From Prochlorococcus sp. AG-355-I04 (GTDB lineage: Bacteria > Cyanobacteriota > Cyanobacteriia > PCC-6307 > Cyanobiaceae): a stretch of 62,177 nt of DNA. This document shows positions 38,995 to 47,954 of this stretch, piece by piece. The position numbers and the translations under genes are program-made. The notes beneath the pieces are model-generated. The model was not told where the DNA came from and did no database searches. It saw only the letters and a list, made by a program, of their open reading frames with translations. The stretch covers positions 101,190 to 163,366 of the forward strand of contig QCDL01000004.1 in NCBI GenBank assembly GCA_003280915.1, in the 5' to 3' direction. Each line of letters starts with the position of its first letter. Positions within the stretch are counted from its first letter, which is position 1.

Positions 38995-39705
38995 ATGGCA
39001 GTTGCTCTTGCAGGACAATTAAGAGAAGGGACAAAAAAATCCCATACTATGGCAGAAAATACTGGCTTTGTGGCTTGTTTTTTAAAAGGAGTTGTTGAAA
39101 AAAAATCTTATAGAAAATTAATTAGTGATTTATATTTTGTTTATGAAGCTATGGAAGAGGAAATTGAAAGATTGGTCAATGAGGAACATCCCGTAATAAA
39201 ACCTATAGGTTTTAAATCATTATTTAGGAAAGAAACTCTTGTAAATGATCTTAAATTTTATTTTGGTGAAAACTGGAAGAATGAAATCAATATTTCTCAC
39301 TCAGCAAAAGAATATGTTGAGAGAATCCGAGAGGTCGCAAAAAATTCACCAGAGCTATTGGTTGGTCACCACTACACTCGATATATAGGAGATTTATCTG
39401 GGGGGCAAATTTTGAAAAGGATTGCTAAAAAAGCATTAAATTTACAGGGAAATGATGGTTTGAATTTTTATGAGTTTGAATTAATTTCTGATGAAAAGAA
39501 ATTCAAGGAAGAATATTCACTTACTTTGAATCAACTTCCAATAAATCAAAAGATTGCTGATCAAATTATTGAAGAAGCTAATCAAGCTTTTAATTACAAT
39601 ATGAAAATGTTTAAGGAGCTTGAAGGAAACTTGATTGCTGTTTTAGGCAAAATTGTTTTTAATTATATTACAAAAAAAGTAAGGAAAGGGAGCACAGAGA
39701 CCTAG
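38995..39705 (+). CDS. ho1: Heme oxygenase (biliverdin-forming)
   Basis: This 236-residue enzyme opens heme to biliverdin IX-alpha using ferredoxin, releasing iron and CO. The proximal His17 lies in TKKSHTMAENTGFV, and the distal helix signature HHYTRYIGDLSGGQILKRIA is intact. It opens the ho1-pebA-pebB operon (gaps of 6 and 0 bases), so the biliverdin product feeds directly to bilin reductases. Confidence 0.97.
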   Translation: MAVALAGQLREGTKKSHTMAENTGFVACFLKGVVEKKSYRKLISDLYFVYEAMEEEIERLVNEEHPVIKPIGFKSLFRKETLVNDLKFYFGENWKNEINISHSAKEYVERIREVAKNSPELLVGHHYTRYIGDLSGGQILKRIAKKALNLQGNDGLNFYEFELISDEKKFKEEYSLTLNQLPINQKIADQIIEEANQAFNYNMKMFKELEGNLIAVLGKIVFNYITKKVRKGSTET

Positions 39706-39711
39706 TAATTT

Positions 39712-40422
39712 ATGTTTGATTCATTAGTTGATTTCCTTAAAACCAATATTGATGAATTAAATGGCCATGAATTACAAATATCTAGCGAATTCAAAGAACA
39801 TCACAATGAAGACTCAAAATATATTATTAAAAATTGGCTTTTTTCATCTCCCGAATTTAGAAAGTGGCGAATAACAAGATTAGATGGTGGTAAAAAACTG
39901 CAAGTGTTTAATACGGTCGCATATCCAAATTTTGATAGTGAAAAGCCTATCTTGGGAGCTGATATTTTATGGTTTGGAACTTCTCAAAAGTTATTAGCAA
40001 TACTTGATTATCAACCTTTAATTCAAGAAGGCAAGTATCTTGAAAAATATTGTTCAAGTTTAGCTAGTATTAAGAAAAAATATTCTGCATTTGATAATAA
40101 TAAAATGAAGAATATATATGATTCAAAAAAGTATTTTTCACCATGGGTAATTATATGTAGAGGTAATAAATTAAATCTTGATAGAGATTTAAATAATATA
40201 TTCTATTCATTTGTAAAAAACTATTTGAATATTTATAAATCGAATCCTGTTAATCAATTTTTAAATGCAGAAGAAATAAAGATTAATCAAATCAAATATG
40301 ATAAGTACAGTTTGGAAAAAGACCCTGCAGATAAATTGTTTAAATCGTTTTTTGGAGAAAAATGGACAAAAAAATTTATCAATAAATTTCTTTTTACATT
40401 AAATAATGAGATTATTCATTGA
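39712..40422 (+). CDS. pebA: 15,16-dihydrobiliverdin:ferredoxin oxidoreductase
   Basis: This 236-residue ferredoxin-dependent bilin reductase carries out the first reduction of biliverdin toward phycoerythrobilin. Family features include [20 protein letters not shown] and the catalytic Asp region [17 protein letters not shown], with [11 protein letters not shown]. The order ho1-pebA-pebB is as in phycoerythrin-containing cyanobacteria. Its stop (TGA) abuts the pebB ATG, so the two reductases are translationally coupled, in keeping with substrate channelling from PebA to PebB. Confidence 0.95.
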   Translation: MFDSLVDFLKTNIDELNGHELQISSEFKEHHNEDSKYIIKNWLFSSPEFRKWRITRLDGGKKLQVFNTVAYPNFDSEKPILGADILWFGTSQKLLAILDYQPLIQEGKYLEKYCSSLASIKKKYSAFDNNKMKNIYDSKKYFSPWVIICRGNKLNLDRDLNNIFYSFVKNYLNIYKSNPVNQFLNAEEIKINQIKYDKYSLEKDPADKLFKSFFGEKWTKKFINKFLFTLNNEIIH

Positions 40423-41184
40423 ATGTTAATACAAGATACTATTTTTTACAGGCCAGATTGGAGATGGCATAATTTTCTAAAATATTTAACTAATACTTTA
40501 AGTAAATATAATTGTTTAGAAAAAATAATACCCTCGGAATATTCTTATAAGAATTCAACTTATGGTTCAAAAAAATCAAAAAAAAATGTGAATCTTTCTA
40601 CATGGGGGGTGACGCATAAAAAAAGAATTCAATTCGCAAGAGCAGTGTGTATAAATAGTCCAAATTATTCTGTTTTAAATTTTTTAATTATTCCTAATAC
40701 TATTTATAATGTCCCATTTTTTGGAGTAGATTTTGTTTCTCTACCTAATAGTCATTTATTAGTATTAGATTTTCAGCCTTCATTAAAAATACAAAATCAA
40801 TACAGTAATGAGTTATTAGAAAAACTTATAAAATTCAAAAATCATTGTCATTCATCACTCCCATTAGCTGAAAAAATGTCTGCAGATGTAGCTAGATTTT
40901 TTTCTCCAGGAGTAATCTGGTCAAAATTGCCAAAAGAAGAAAGAAGTGATTTTTTAATTGATAATCAGCTTTATAACTCATTTAAGGAATATCTTGATTT
41001 GTATTTGGAAATTCTTTTCGAAAGCAAAGAAGCAAATTTGGAACTGCAAAAAGAATTAATAAATGGTCAAAATAATTATTTGAAATATAGAAAAGATAAC
41101 GATCCAGCAAGGCCAATGTTGTCGAGTTTGTTTGGTAAAGAATTTACTGAATCTTTAATTAAAGAAGTTTTATTTACTTCTTAA
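40423..41184 (+). CDS. pebB: Phycoerythrobilin:ferredoxin oxidoreductase
   Basis: This 253-residue bilin reductase converts 15,16-dihydrobiliverdin to phycoerythrobilin. Recognisable segments are the N-terminal [15 protein letters not shown], the strand run [45 protein letters not shown] (catalytic Asp area) and [17 protein letters not shown]. Phycoerythrobilin in high-light Prochlorococcus would serve only residual phycoerythrin or a signalling role. It is followed after 31 bases by a phosphatase gene. Confidence 0.95.
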   Translation: MLIQDTIFYRPDWRWHNFLKYLTNTLSKYNCLEKIIPSEYSYKNSTYGSKKSKKNVNLSTWGVTHKKRIQFARAVCINSPNYSVLNFLIIPNTIYNVPFFGVDFVSLPNSHLLVLDFQPSLKIQNQYSNELLEKLIKFKNHCHSSLPLAEKMSADVARFFSPGVIWSKLPKEERSDFLIDNQLYNSFKEYLDLYLEILFESKEANLELQKELINGQNNYLKYRKDNDPARPMLSSLFGKEFTESLIKEVLFTS

Positions 41185-41215
41185 AGTCTTATAATTTATT
41201 GAAATTCGAAGTCAT

Positions 41216-41689
41216 ATGAAAAAAATTTCTGTTCTTTTTGTATGTTTAGGAAATATTTGTAGATCCCCTGCAGCAGAGGCTATCTTTAACAGTTTACTTG
41301 AAAGGAAGGGATTAACCGATGGCTTTATTGTAGATTCTGCAGGAACTGGGAGTTGGCATATTGGAAAAAAAGCTGACTCTAGGATGAGAATTGCCGCAGA
41401 AAGAAGAGATATAAATATCTTAAGCAGGGCTCGTCAAATTACTAGCAAAGATTTTGATGAATTTAATTATATTCTTGCGATGGATGACTCAAATTTTAGA
41501 AATATTCAAGATCTTAAAAATAGAACAGTTTCAACTGATTTTGCATCAATTAAAAAAATACAAGATTTTAGATCAGTTTTTAATGAGCGAGAAGTTCCTG
41601 ACCCATATTTTGGAGGTGATGAGGGCTTCGATTATGTCCTTGATATTTTAGAAGACTCTGTAAACGGTTTTTTGGAAAGTATTTCTTGA
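41216..41689 (+). CDS. Low-molecular-weight protein-tyrosine phosphatase
   Basis: This 157-residue phosphatase has the P-loop C-x5-R-S (C10LGNICRS, Arg16) at the N-terminus and the general-acid Asp in VPDPYFGGDEGFDYVLD near the C-terminus. The active site is therefore complete. Targets in cyanobacteria are little known; exopolysaccharide kinases or arsenate are the usual roles in other bacteria. It could be the last gene of the ho1 operon by proximity. It converges on panC/cmk with 2 bases between stops. Confidence 0.93.
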   Translation: MKKISVLFVCLGNICRSPAAEAIFNSLLERKGLTDGFIVDSAGTGSWHIGKKADSRMRIAAERRDINILSRARQITSKDFDEFNYILAMDDSNFRNIQDLKNRTVSTDFASIKKIQDFRSVFNEREVPDPYFGGDEGFDYVLDILEDSVNGFLESIS

Positions 41690-41691
41690 AT

Positions 41692-43224
41692 TTATTTGAT
41701 CTCAGTTTCTTTAGGAATCTTGTCATTATAAAGATCAATAATTTTATCAACTACCTCATTAATTGAATATCCATCTGTAATAATTTCTATTGCGTCATTC
41801 GCTTTTATTAGAGGTGAAATTTCCCTATTGGAATCTTCAAAATCTCTTTTTTTTATGAGGTCTTTTAATGTATGAAAGTCTATTTCTTGTGATTCTTTAC
41901 TATTTTTATCAGATTTTCTTCTTTTTGCTCTTTCATCGATGCTAGCAGTTAAAAATATTTTAAGTTCTGCATGAGGAAAAACAGTAGTTCCTATATCTCT
42001 TCCTTCAGCTACAAGTCCTCCTAATTCTCCAATTTTTCTTTGTTCTTCTACTAAGAATTTTCTTACTTCTTTTATTGAGGAAATTTTAGAAACGATGGAA
42101 CTTATCTTTTGCGACCTAATTTCTTCTGTAACACAGTAATTATTAATATAAACATCTTGATGTGAATTTGTATTAGACTTGAAAATAATAGAAATATTTT
42201 TAAGAATATTCTCTAATTTTTCTTCTTTTTTATAATCAATATTTTCTTTTATCATAAGCCAACTCAATGCCCTATACATTGCTCCAGTATCTAAATATAA
42301 AAGTTTAAGTTTCTTCGCGATTAACTTTGTTACAGTACTTTTTCCTGCTCCTGCAGGACCATCAATTGCAATAATCGGCTTTCTTTTCATTAGAAAAACG
42401 TGATCTATTAACCTTGTCTCTCCACATCTTATCGCACCAGCCAGTAACGAAATATTATCTTCAAGTCTTGCTTTTTGTAGTGTATGAGGGTGTAAATGTT
42501 CTAAATATTCAATTGAAATTTTTTTTGTTGATAGATTTTTAATTATTTCATTTAAATTGATCTTTTTGTCTTTTTGGAAATTTTTTTTTACTTCTAATAA
42601 CTCACTTGAAAAAAACCTAATCAATTTTCTTTCGTTTTTTGATAAATGTACATTACGTGAACTTAAAGGAATTCCATCAAAATCTCTTTGTGTGGGAATA
42701 GATTTAATAGCAACATTTAATTTATTTCTTTGGATAAGATTTTTTAAAATTAAAAGTTGTTGCCAATCTTTTTCTCCTAAGTATAGATTTTTTGGCTTGA
42801 TGAGATTAAGTAATCTATAAACTACTGTACAAACGCCATCAAAATGTCCAATTCGATTTAATCCACATAATGCAGAAGATAATTCTTTTGGAGCTTTTAG
42901 GAATTTAATATTTTTATTATTTGGTGGGTAAATTTCTTCAGTACTGGGGATGAAGATGACATCTGCGCCATTTGAAAAGGAGATTTTTATATCATTATCA
43001 ATTGTTTGAGGGTAATTCTCTAAATCTAACTTGTTATCAAACTGAAGTGGATTAATAAAAATACTTACTAAATTAATATTCGAATTTTCATTTTTTGCAG
43101 TTGATATAAGTTTTATATGTCCATTGTGAAGATTACCCATTGTTGGAATGAAGTTAATTTCATTATTTATATTTCTCCTCCAATTTTCTATTTCTTCAGT
43201 TTTCCTTATGATTACTTTCTTCAC
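41692..43224 (-). CDS. panC/cmk: Bifunctional pantothenate synthetase / cytidylate kinase
   Basis: This 510-residue fusion has two domains. The N-terminal half (about 1-275) is pantothenate synthetase, with PTMGNLHNGHIKLI carrying the ATP-binding His33 and His36, and GEKDWQQLLILKNLI; it joins pantoate to beta-alanine. The C-terminal half (about 280-500) is CMP kinase, with Walker A DGPAGAGKSTV, LDTGAMYRALSW and VAEGRDIGTTVFPHA. The two enzymes serve unrelated pathways, CoA and nucleotides. This fusion is known in cyanobacteria, so it is not an assembly artefact. No internal start is required. Confidence 0.97.
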   Translation of the reverse strand: MKKVIIRKTEEIENWRRNINNEINFIPTMGNLHNGHIKLISTAKNENSNINLVSIFINPLQFDNKLDLENYPQTIDNDIKISFSNGADVIFIPSTEEIYPPNNKNIKFLKAPKELSSALCGLNRIGHFDGVCTVVYRLLNLIKPKNLYLGEKDWQQLLILKNLIQRNKLNVAIKSIPTQRDFDGIPLSSRNVHLSKNERKLIRFFSSELLEVKKNFQKDKKINLNEIIKNLSTKKISIEYLEHLHPHTLQKARLEDNISLLAGAIRCGETRLIDHVFLMKRKPIIAIDGPAGAGKSTVTKLIAKKLKLLYLDTGAMYRALSWLMIKENIDYKKEEKLENILKNISIIFKSNTNSHQDVYINNYCVTEEIRSQKISSIVSKISSIKEVRKFLVEEQRKIGELGGLVAEGRDIGTTVFPHAELKIFLTASIDERAKRRKSDKNSKESQEIDFHTLKDLIKKRDFEDSNREISPLIKANDAIEIITDGYSINEVVDKIIDLYNDKIPKETEIK

Positions 43225-43322
43225 TTTGTTTTTAAAAAATAAATCTATTTGATAAATAATTACTGGACAAAAGCAATCTTAGGAGGAATATCTATATAGG
43301 GAAAGTCTATCATTTTTATTTT

Positions 43323-44366
43323 ATGGATTACAAAACATCAGGTGTTGATATAGAAGCTGGGCGAAAATTTGTTTCCGAAATTAAACAGGCAGTTGAAGGA
43401 ACCCATACATCTAATGTGATTGAGGGTATTGGTGGATTCGGAGGTTTGTTTAGAATTCCTATTGATGGTTTTAAAAAACCAGTTCTTGTTTCAGGAACTG
43501 ACGGTGTTGGAACAAAATTAGAATTAGCCCAAAATAAAAACTTTCACTTTGAGGTTGGAATTGATTTAGTTGCTATGTGCATGAATGATATCATTACAAG
43601 TGGGGCGAAACCTTTATTTTTTCTGGATTATATTGCTACTGGTAAACTTGATAAAGAACAATTATTGAGGGTTGTTCAGGGAATTTCACATGGCTGCGGA
43701 GAAAATAAATGTTCATTACTCGGTGGAGAAACTGCTGAAATGCCAGGATTTTACTCAAAAAATAAGTATGATCTTGCAGGATTCTGTGTTGGAATAGTTG
43801 ATGAAGATAAGCTTATTAATGGTAAAAAAGTATCTGAAAATGACTTAATAATTGCTTTAAAAAGTAATGGAATTCATAGTAACGGCTTTAGTTTAATAAG
43901 AAAAATTATTCAAAACAATAAGCAAATAGATAAAGAATTTGAAAAAGTTTCTCACTTAAATTTTTATGATGAGTTATTGAAACCTACAACAATTTACAAT
44001 AATGTGATTAACCAAATGTTATCTGAAAATATAGAAATTAAAGCAATGTCTCATATTACTGGAGGAGGAATTCCAGAAAATTTACCAAGATGTATTCCTT
44101 CTGATTTTATTCCTTATATCAATACCAGTTCTTGGGAAATACCTATTTTATTTAAATTCCTTAAAGATAAAGGATCCATTCCTGAAAAAGATTTTTGGAA
44201 TACTTTCAATCTTGGAGTGGGATTTTGTTTAATTATTGATAAACAATTTAAAGATGCCATTTTAAGTATCTGTAAAGATCATGATATAGAGAGTTGGGAA
44301 ATTGGAAAGATAGTTCGAAAAAATGATTCGACAATAAGTAAATTTTTGCCAGAAATTATAACTTAA
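43323..44366 (+). CDS. purM: Phosphoribosylformylglycinamidine cyclo-ligase (AIR synthetase)
   Basis: This 347-residue enzyme makes aminoimidazole ribotide, which is both a purine intermediate and the substrate of ThiC at 19417. Family marks are GIGGFGGLFRIP, LVSGTDGVGTKLELAQ, MCMNDIITSGAKPLFFLDY, LLGGETAEMPGFY and ALKSNGIHSNGFSLIRK. The strong AGGAGG (43281-43286) is 36 bases before the ATG, too far to be its ribosome site. The start ATG 43323 gives the standard family N-terminus. Confidence 0.97.
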   Translation: MDYKTSGVDIEAGRKFVSEIKQAVEGTHTSNVIEGIGGFGGLFRIPIDGFKKPVLVSGTDGVGTKLELAQNKNFHFEVGIDLVAMCMNDIITSGAKPLFFLDYIATGKLDKEQLLRVVQGISHGCGENKCSLLGGETAEMPGFYSKNKYDLAGFCVGIVDEDKLINGKKVSENDLIIALKSNGIHSNGFSLIRKIIQNNKQIDKEFEKVSHLNFYDELLKPTTIYNNVINQMLSENIEIKAMSHITGGGIPENLPRCIPSDFIPYINTSSWEIPILFKFLKDKGSIPEKDFWNTFNLGVGFCLIIDKQFKDAILSICKDHDIESWEIGKIVRKNDSTISKFLPEIIT

Positions 44367-44498
44367 AATTTTTTATATTTTTTAAATGAGTTTTAAAAAA
44401 TTATTTTTTATACCCAAATGAAAAAGTTAGGTGTAATATAATAAGATTACCGCCGAATTATATCGGAAGTTTAAGTATTAAGATTTAACCTTTATTCA

Positions 44499-45143
44499 AT
44501 GCCCTTCGCAAATAATCAAAGAATTACACGTAGACGTAGTTCAGCAGGCCCTACACCTCCAAAAAGACCTATAGGTAATAATTCTGAATCATTTGGTAGA
44601 CAGGCTCAAGGCCCAAGACCAACTTTCTTGACACTAAGGGATCATGGGAAAGTTTTTGTAGCTGATTTACCTAATTTGTCCGATGGTCAATTAGCGCATA
44701 TTAGTAAAGAAGCTAATGAAGTTTTAAATAGTTTAGAAAAAAGACTCAGTGATCTTGAGAATGAAACTAATGTTAGTAATCCTGAAAACGATACGCTGAT
44801 AAAAGCCTCTACTAAAAGAGATGTCACATTGAGGTTTATTAAATCAATAGAAGAAGAACAAGAACATAGAAAGAATAATCCTGCTTTAAGAGATGCCGCA
44901 TCTGAATCGTTACCGAGAACTTTTCTTGAGGTTGCTAGACATAGATTACCTGGAGCAACTTTTGATTCACTACTTCGAGAGGCTCTTGAAGTTTGTGCAG
45001 TTGATGAGAGTGCTGAAGAAAATCAAGTTATTGATGAGCCTAAAGAAACTGTAAAAATTATGGATATTCCCTCTTCCAACACAAATGCTTCACTTGTTGT
45101 TAGTATCGATTCAGGTGATGATTTCGATAATGACTCCATTTGA
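44499..45143 (+). CDS. Conserved picocyanobacterial-type protein, unknown function
   Basis: This 214-residue protein is unassigned. It has a basic, disordered start (residues 1-40: RRRSSAGPTPPKRP), a short globular part FLTLRDHGKVFVADLPNLSDGQLAHISKE, an acidic helical or coiled stretch (about 65-135), a segment ARHRLPGATFDSLLREALEVC that could be a small helical domain, and an acidic Ser/Asp tail. There is no signal peptide. Its last 14 bases overlap the start of the next gene, suggesting coupled translation. Confidence 0.8.
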   Translation: MPFANNQRITRRRSSAGPTPPKRPIGNNSESFGRQAQGPRPTFLTLRDHGKVFVADLPNLSDGQLAHISKEANEVLNSLEKRLSDLENETNVSNPENDTLIKASTKRDVTLRFIKSIEEEQEHRKNNPALRDAASESLPRTFLEVARHRLPGATFDSLLREALEVCAVDESAEENQVIDEPKETVKIMDIPSSNTNASLVVSIDSGDDFDNDSI

Positions 45144-45297
45144 TTCAACACAAGAGTTAAGAAGTTTCAAAAACCAGAATAATCCAAAAAGTAAACTTAC
45201 TTCAGATAAAGACCCCATATTATGTAGTCATTGCATGAGGACTGCATCAAATGGTGTTAGATGTTTAGGAATGTGTGTAGCTGATAATGATTACTAA
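45130..45297 (+). CDS. Small CxxC-type putative metal-binding protein
   Basis: From ATG 45130 this protein has 55 residues (MTPFDSTQELRS). A longer ORF from 45085 lies wholly within the previous gene and is less likely. The C-terminal part carries CSHCMRTASNGVRCLGMC, a C-x2-C-x9-C-x3-C pattern that could bind one zinc ion, followed by VADNDY. The polar N-terminus looks unstructured. Its start overlaps the preceding unknown gene by 14 bases. It is short but its composition is that of a real protein. The function is unknown. Confidence 0.7.
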   Translation: MTPFDSTQELRSFKNQNNPKSKLTSDKDPILCSHCMRTASNGVRCLGMCVADNDY

Positions 45298-45507
45298 AAT
45301 AATTCTAATTTGTATATAAATGATCTAATTAAAAAAATTAATAAATACATTAAATTTTATTTCTTGATGGATATAAGTTATTATTTATCAATAACAAAGA
45401 AAAGATTATTTTTCTATATATCGATAAGTAATTGAAACTTTATACCCTTTATTTGAAATTGAAGTTCTTCGAAAACTTCATAAGTAAATGCGTAAAAAAA
45501 TTAAATA

Positions 45508-45578
45508 AGGCGGCACCCAGATTCGAACTGGGGATAAAGGATTTGCAATCCTCTGCCTTACCACTTGGCCATGCCGCC
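45508..45578 (-). tRNA. tRNA-Cys (anticodon GCA)
   Basis: On the minus strand the cloverleaf is complete: acceptor GGCGGCA/TGCCGCC, D-arm GCC/GGC, anticodon arm GAGGA/TCCTT with loop TTGCAAA (anticodon GCA), T-arm CCCAG/CTGGG with TTCGAAT, and discriminator T, as usual for tRNA-Cys. It is antisense to the 5' extension of the LpxB-like frame, which explains the odd peptide at its N-terminus. A 7-bp hairpin lies 28 bases downstream (45460-45480). Confidence 0.97.
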
Positions 45579-45620
45579 GAAAAAGATTCGATTGATCCTT
45601 TTTATGATCTTAACAGTAAG

Positions 45621-46850
45621 GTGTCTTATTCTCTATTAATTATATGCAATGGTCATGGAGAAGATGTAATAGCATCGGAAATTATAAAAAGATTACTAAA
45701 AAAAATAAAAAATAAAAATATTGAAGTTTTACCTTTAGTAGGAAATGGAGATGTATTTAATTCCATAAAATCAAAAAACTTTCGTAAAATAGGGTATCTA
45801 AAGGAGCTTCCTAGTGGAGGTTTTAGTAATCAAAGTCTGAAGGGTTTTTTGCTTGATTTATTTGCAGGGTTTTTAATTGATAATTTAAGAAATTTTTTAC
45901 TTGTAAAACAAAAGTCAAAACATAACTGCAAAATTATAGCGGTAGGTGATTTCTTACCATTACTTTATGCTTGGAGTTCAGGATGCGAATTTAGTTTTAT
46001 TGGGACTCCAAAGAGTGATTATACTTGGAGTAGTTGCCCCGGTTGGGATTTAAGCGATTTTTACCATAAGTTGAAAGGTTCTGAATGGGATCCATGGGAA
46101 ATGTTTTTAATGAAATCTCCAAGATGTAAAAATTTAATTATGAGAGATAAAATTACAGCTACTAATTTAAATAGAAAAAATATTGATGCAAAATACTATG
46201 GTAATCCAATGATGGATTTTGTTAATGCAACAAATGAGAATATATCAAATATTATTTCTTTTAAAAGGATTATTTTATTAGTTGGAAGTAGATACCCTGA
46301 AGCTCTTAAAAATCTTGATAATTTTCTAAATTGTTTGCAAGATTTTTATTTATCAAAGGATTTATTAATTCTCTTGCCTTTGAGCATTAATGCGAATGTG
46401 ATTCAAATTCAAAATTATTTAAATAAATATGGTTTTATAAAACAGAGTAAAGTTAAATTTCTCATTGATGAAGATTCAGTATGGAAAAAGAAAGATCAAT
46501 ATGTAGTGATTGGAAAAGGTAAATTCAATTTATGGGCCAATATGGCAGAAGTTGGTTTGTCTAATGCAGGAACTGCTACAGAGCAAATTTCTGGCCTTGG
46601 AATTCCATCTCTTTCTCTACCGGGATCTGGACCACAATTTACAAAATCATTTGCGAAAAGGCAATCAAGATTATTGGGAGGTAGTGTTTTAGTTTGCAAG
46701 AACAAAAAAATTCTTTTAAAACGTTTAAGTTTACTTTTAAAAAGAAAAGTTGATAGGTTAGAACAAGCAAAAATTGGAAAAAAAAGAATGGGGGAATCAG
46801 GAGCAAGTAAGAAAATCGTAGATGCCATAAACCTTCATTTGTTATCTTAG
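45621..46850 (+). CDS. Lipid-A-disaccharide synthase-related glycosyltransferase-like protein
   Basis: This 409-residue protein starts at GTG 45621 (VSYSLLIICNGHGED). The open frame continues upstream to an ATG at 45432, but that stretch reads through the antisense tRNA-Cys and gives the peptide AAPRFELGIKDLQSS, an artefact. The GT-B-like Rossmann pattern, CNGHGEDVIASEII, FIGTPKSDYTWS and the C-terminal SNAGTATEQISGLGIPSLSLPG with GPQF match the cyanobacterial LpxB-related family. The substrate is unknown; a sugar-nucleotide to lipid transfer is suggested by the family only. Confidence 0.87.
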   Translation: MSYSLLIICNGHGEDVIASEIIKRLLKKIKNKNIEVLPLVGNGDVFNSIKSKNFRKIGYLKELPSGGFSNQSLKGFLLDLFAGFLIDNLRNFLLVKQKSKHNCKIIAVGDFLPLLYAWSSGCEFSFIGTPKSDYTWSSCPGWDLSDFYHKLKGSEWDPWEMFLMKSPRCKNLIMRDKITATNLNRKNIDAKYYGNPMMDFVNATNENISNIISFKRIILLVGSRYPEALKNLDNFLNCLQDFYLSKDLLILLPLSINANVIQIQNYLNKYGFIKQSKVKFLIDEDSVWKKKDQYVVIGKGKFNLWANMAEVGLSNAGTATEQISGLGIPSLSLPGSGPQFTKSFAKRQSRLLGGSVLVCKNKKILLKRLSLLLKRKVDRLEQAKIGKKRMGESGASKKIVDAINLHLLS

Positions 46851-46885
46851 TAAATGGCACTAGCAAATTAATTATTAATTCTTTT

Positions 46886-47152
46886 ATGTATCCAATAAAT
46901 GATCGGCAATATCTAAAAATTTGTGCAGAGATTGCAAAACTTATGAGTATAAGCTTATCTTCTGCTAAAAAGAAAGTAGAAATTCAAATTGCAAAAGACG
47001 GATCGAAAACTATTCAAGAAAAAATACAAGTTGCGCAAAATGTTTTAAAAATTTGTGAAAAAAATGATGGAGATAAATTAAGTTCTTCAAGAATACTTGA
47101 TAAGCTTATGGAAACTCTTGATGGTGAAGATAATTTTTTAACTGAAGATTGA
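46886..47152 (+). CDS. Small conserved protein, unknown function
   Basis: This 88-residue protein has a helical N-terminus YLKICAEIAKLMSISLSSAKKKVEIQIAKDG, a second helix EKIQVAQNVLKICEKN and an acidic end. It has no membrane segment or known motif. The gap from the LpxB-like gene is 35 bases, and it converges on the exonuclease gene with a 3-base gap. The function is unknown. Confidence 0.78.
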   Translation: MYPINDRQYLKICAEIAKLMSISLSSAKKKVEIQIAKDGSKTIQEKIQVAQNVLKICEKNDGDKLSSSRILDKLMETLDGEDNFLTED

Positions 47153-47155
47153 TTC

Positions 47156-47791
47156 TTAATGTTCAAATATATTTGAGAATTTTAGTATGTCTAAATCAGC
47201 ATGTACAGAAACTGTTTCGAAACATTTTTGAGCTAATTCATATCTATTCTCTCTTTCTAAGATAACTTTTAATTTATGCATAGCTTCAATCAAATATCTA
47301 ACATCATTTGCTGCATAATCTAATTGATCTTTTGTTAAATCTTCGTTGCTACCCCAATCACTACTTTGCGAGCTTTTGTCAAGTTCTATACCTAACAATT
47401 CATTAATTAAATCCTTTAAACCATGTTTATTTGTATAGGTTCTTGCCAACTTACTAGCAATTTTTGTACAAAAAATATTTTTTGTATTAATTTCAAGATT
47501 GCATTTTAGAGCTGCTACATCAAATCTTGCGTAGTGAAATATTTTAGTAATTTTTTCATCTTCAAGAAGTTTTTTTAAATGAGGCGCAGAAGATGTATTA
47601 AGTTCGATTTTTATACACGATGTTCTTTTAAATTCATTGCATATTTGTACTAAACAGAGTCTATCTCTTCCATGAATTAAACCCATTGCTTCAGTGTCAA
47701 TAGCTAGGTACGATGATTTTTTATAAAGATTGTATAAATCTTCTGTTAAATCGCTATAAAGAAGATCAATATTTTTATTTTCAATAGTCAT
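47156..47791 (-). CDS. RNase D-like 3'-5' exonuclease
   Basis: This 211-residue protein consists of the DEDD exonuclease domain alone. Motif I is AIDTEAMGLIHGRDRLCLVQI, motif II is FHYARFDVAAL and motif III is QLDYAANDVRYL (Asp and Tyr, DEDDy type). There is no HRDC domain, unlike RNase D. It may trim tRNA or other small RNA. It is divergent from the heme-attachment gene by 163 bases. Confidence 0.93.
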   Translation of the reverse strand: MTIENKNIDLLYSDLTEDLYNLYKKSSYLAIDTEAMGLIHGRDRLCLVQICNEFKRTSCIKIELNTSSAPHLKKLLEDEKITKIFHYARFDVAALKCNLEINTKNIFCTKIASKLARTYTNKHGLKDLINELLGIELDKSSQSSDWGSNEDLTKDQLDYAANDVRYLIEAMHKLKVILERENRYELAQKCFETVSVHADLDILKFSNIFEH

Positions 47792-47876
47792 TTTTAATAA
47801 GTATTTAAAGGAATTTAAGTTGTTGAATATGACTTAAGATTTTATTTAATTAAGAATTTTTATCTATTAAGGATAT

Positions 47877-47905
47877 TTTACAGAATAATTCTAGAAAATT
47901 ATAAT
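47877..47905 (+). promoter_or_regulatory. Sigma-70-type promoter candidate for the CCB2/CCB4-like gene
   Basis: The -35 TTTACA (47877-47882) is separated by exactly 17 bases from a perfect -10 TATAAT (47900-47905). Transcription would start near 47912, about 43 bases before the ATG at 47955. It is the best-matched promoter I found by eye in the window. Confidence 0.5.
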
Positions 47906-47954
47906 ATGATGTAACTTTAATTTTTATTCTCAATTTACTAGAAAAAATTATTTA

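Noticed and set aside
43281-43322. AGGAGG at 43281 as ribosome site for a small ORF or purM
   Set aside because: No start codon lies at suitable spacing; it is 36 bases from the purM ATG. Probably chance.
45377-45395. GTTATT...AATAAC hairpin in the gap before tRNA-Cys
   Set aside because: Only 6 AT-rich pairs and no T-run at the expected position; chance is likely.
45432-45620. ATG 45432 as start of the LpxB-like protein
   Set aside because: The extension is the reverse complement of tRNA-Cys and an AT-rich spacer; the family N-terminus begins at GTG 45621.
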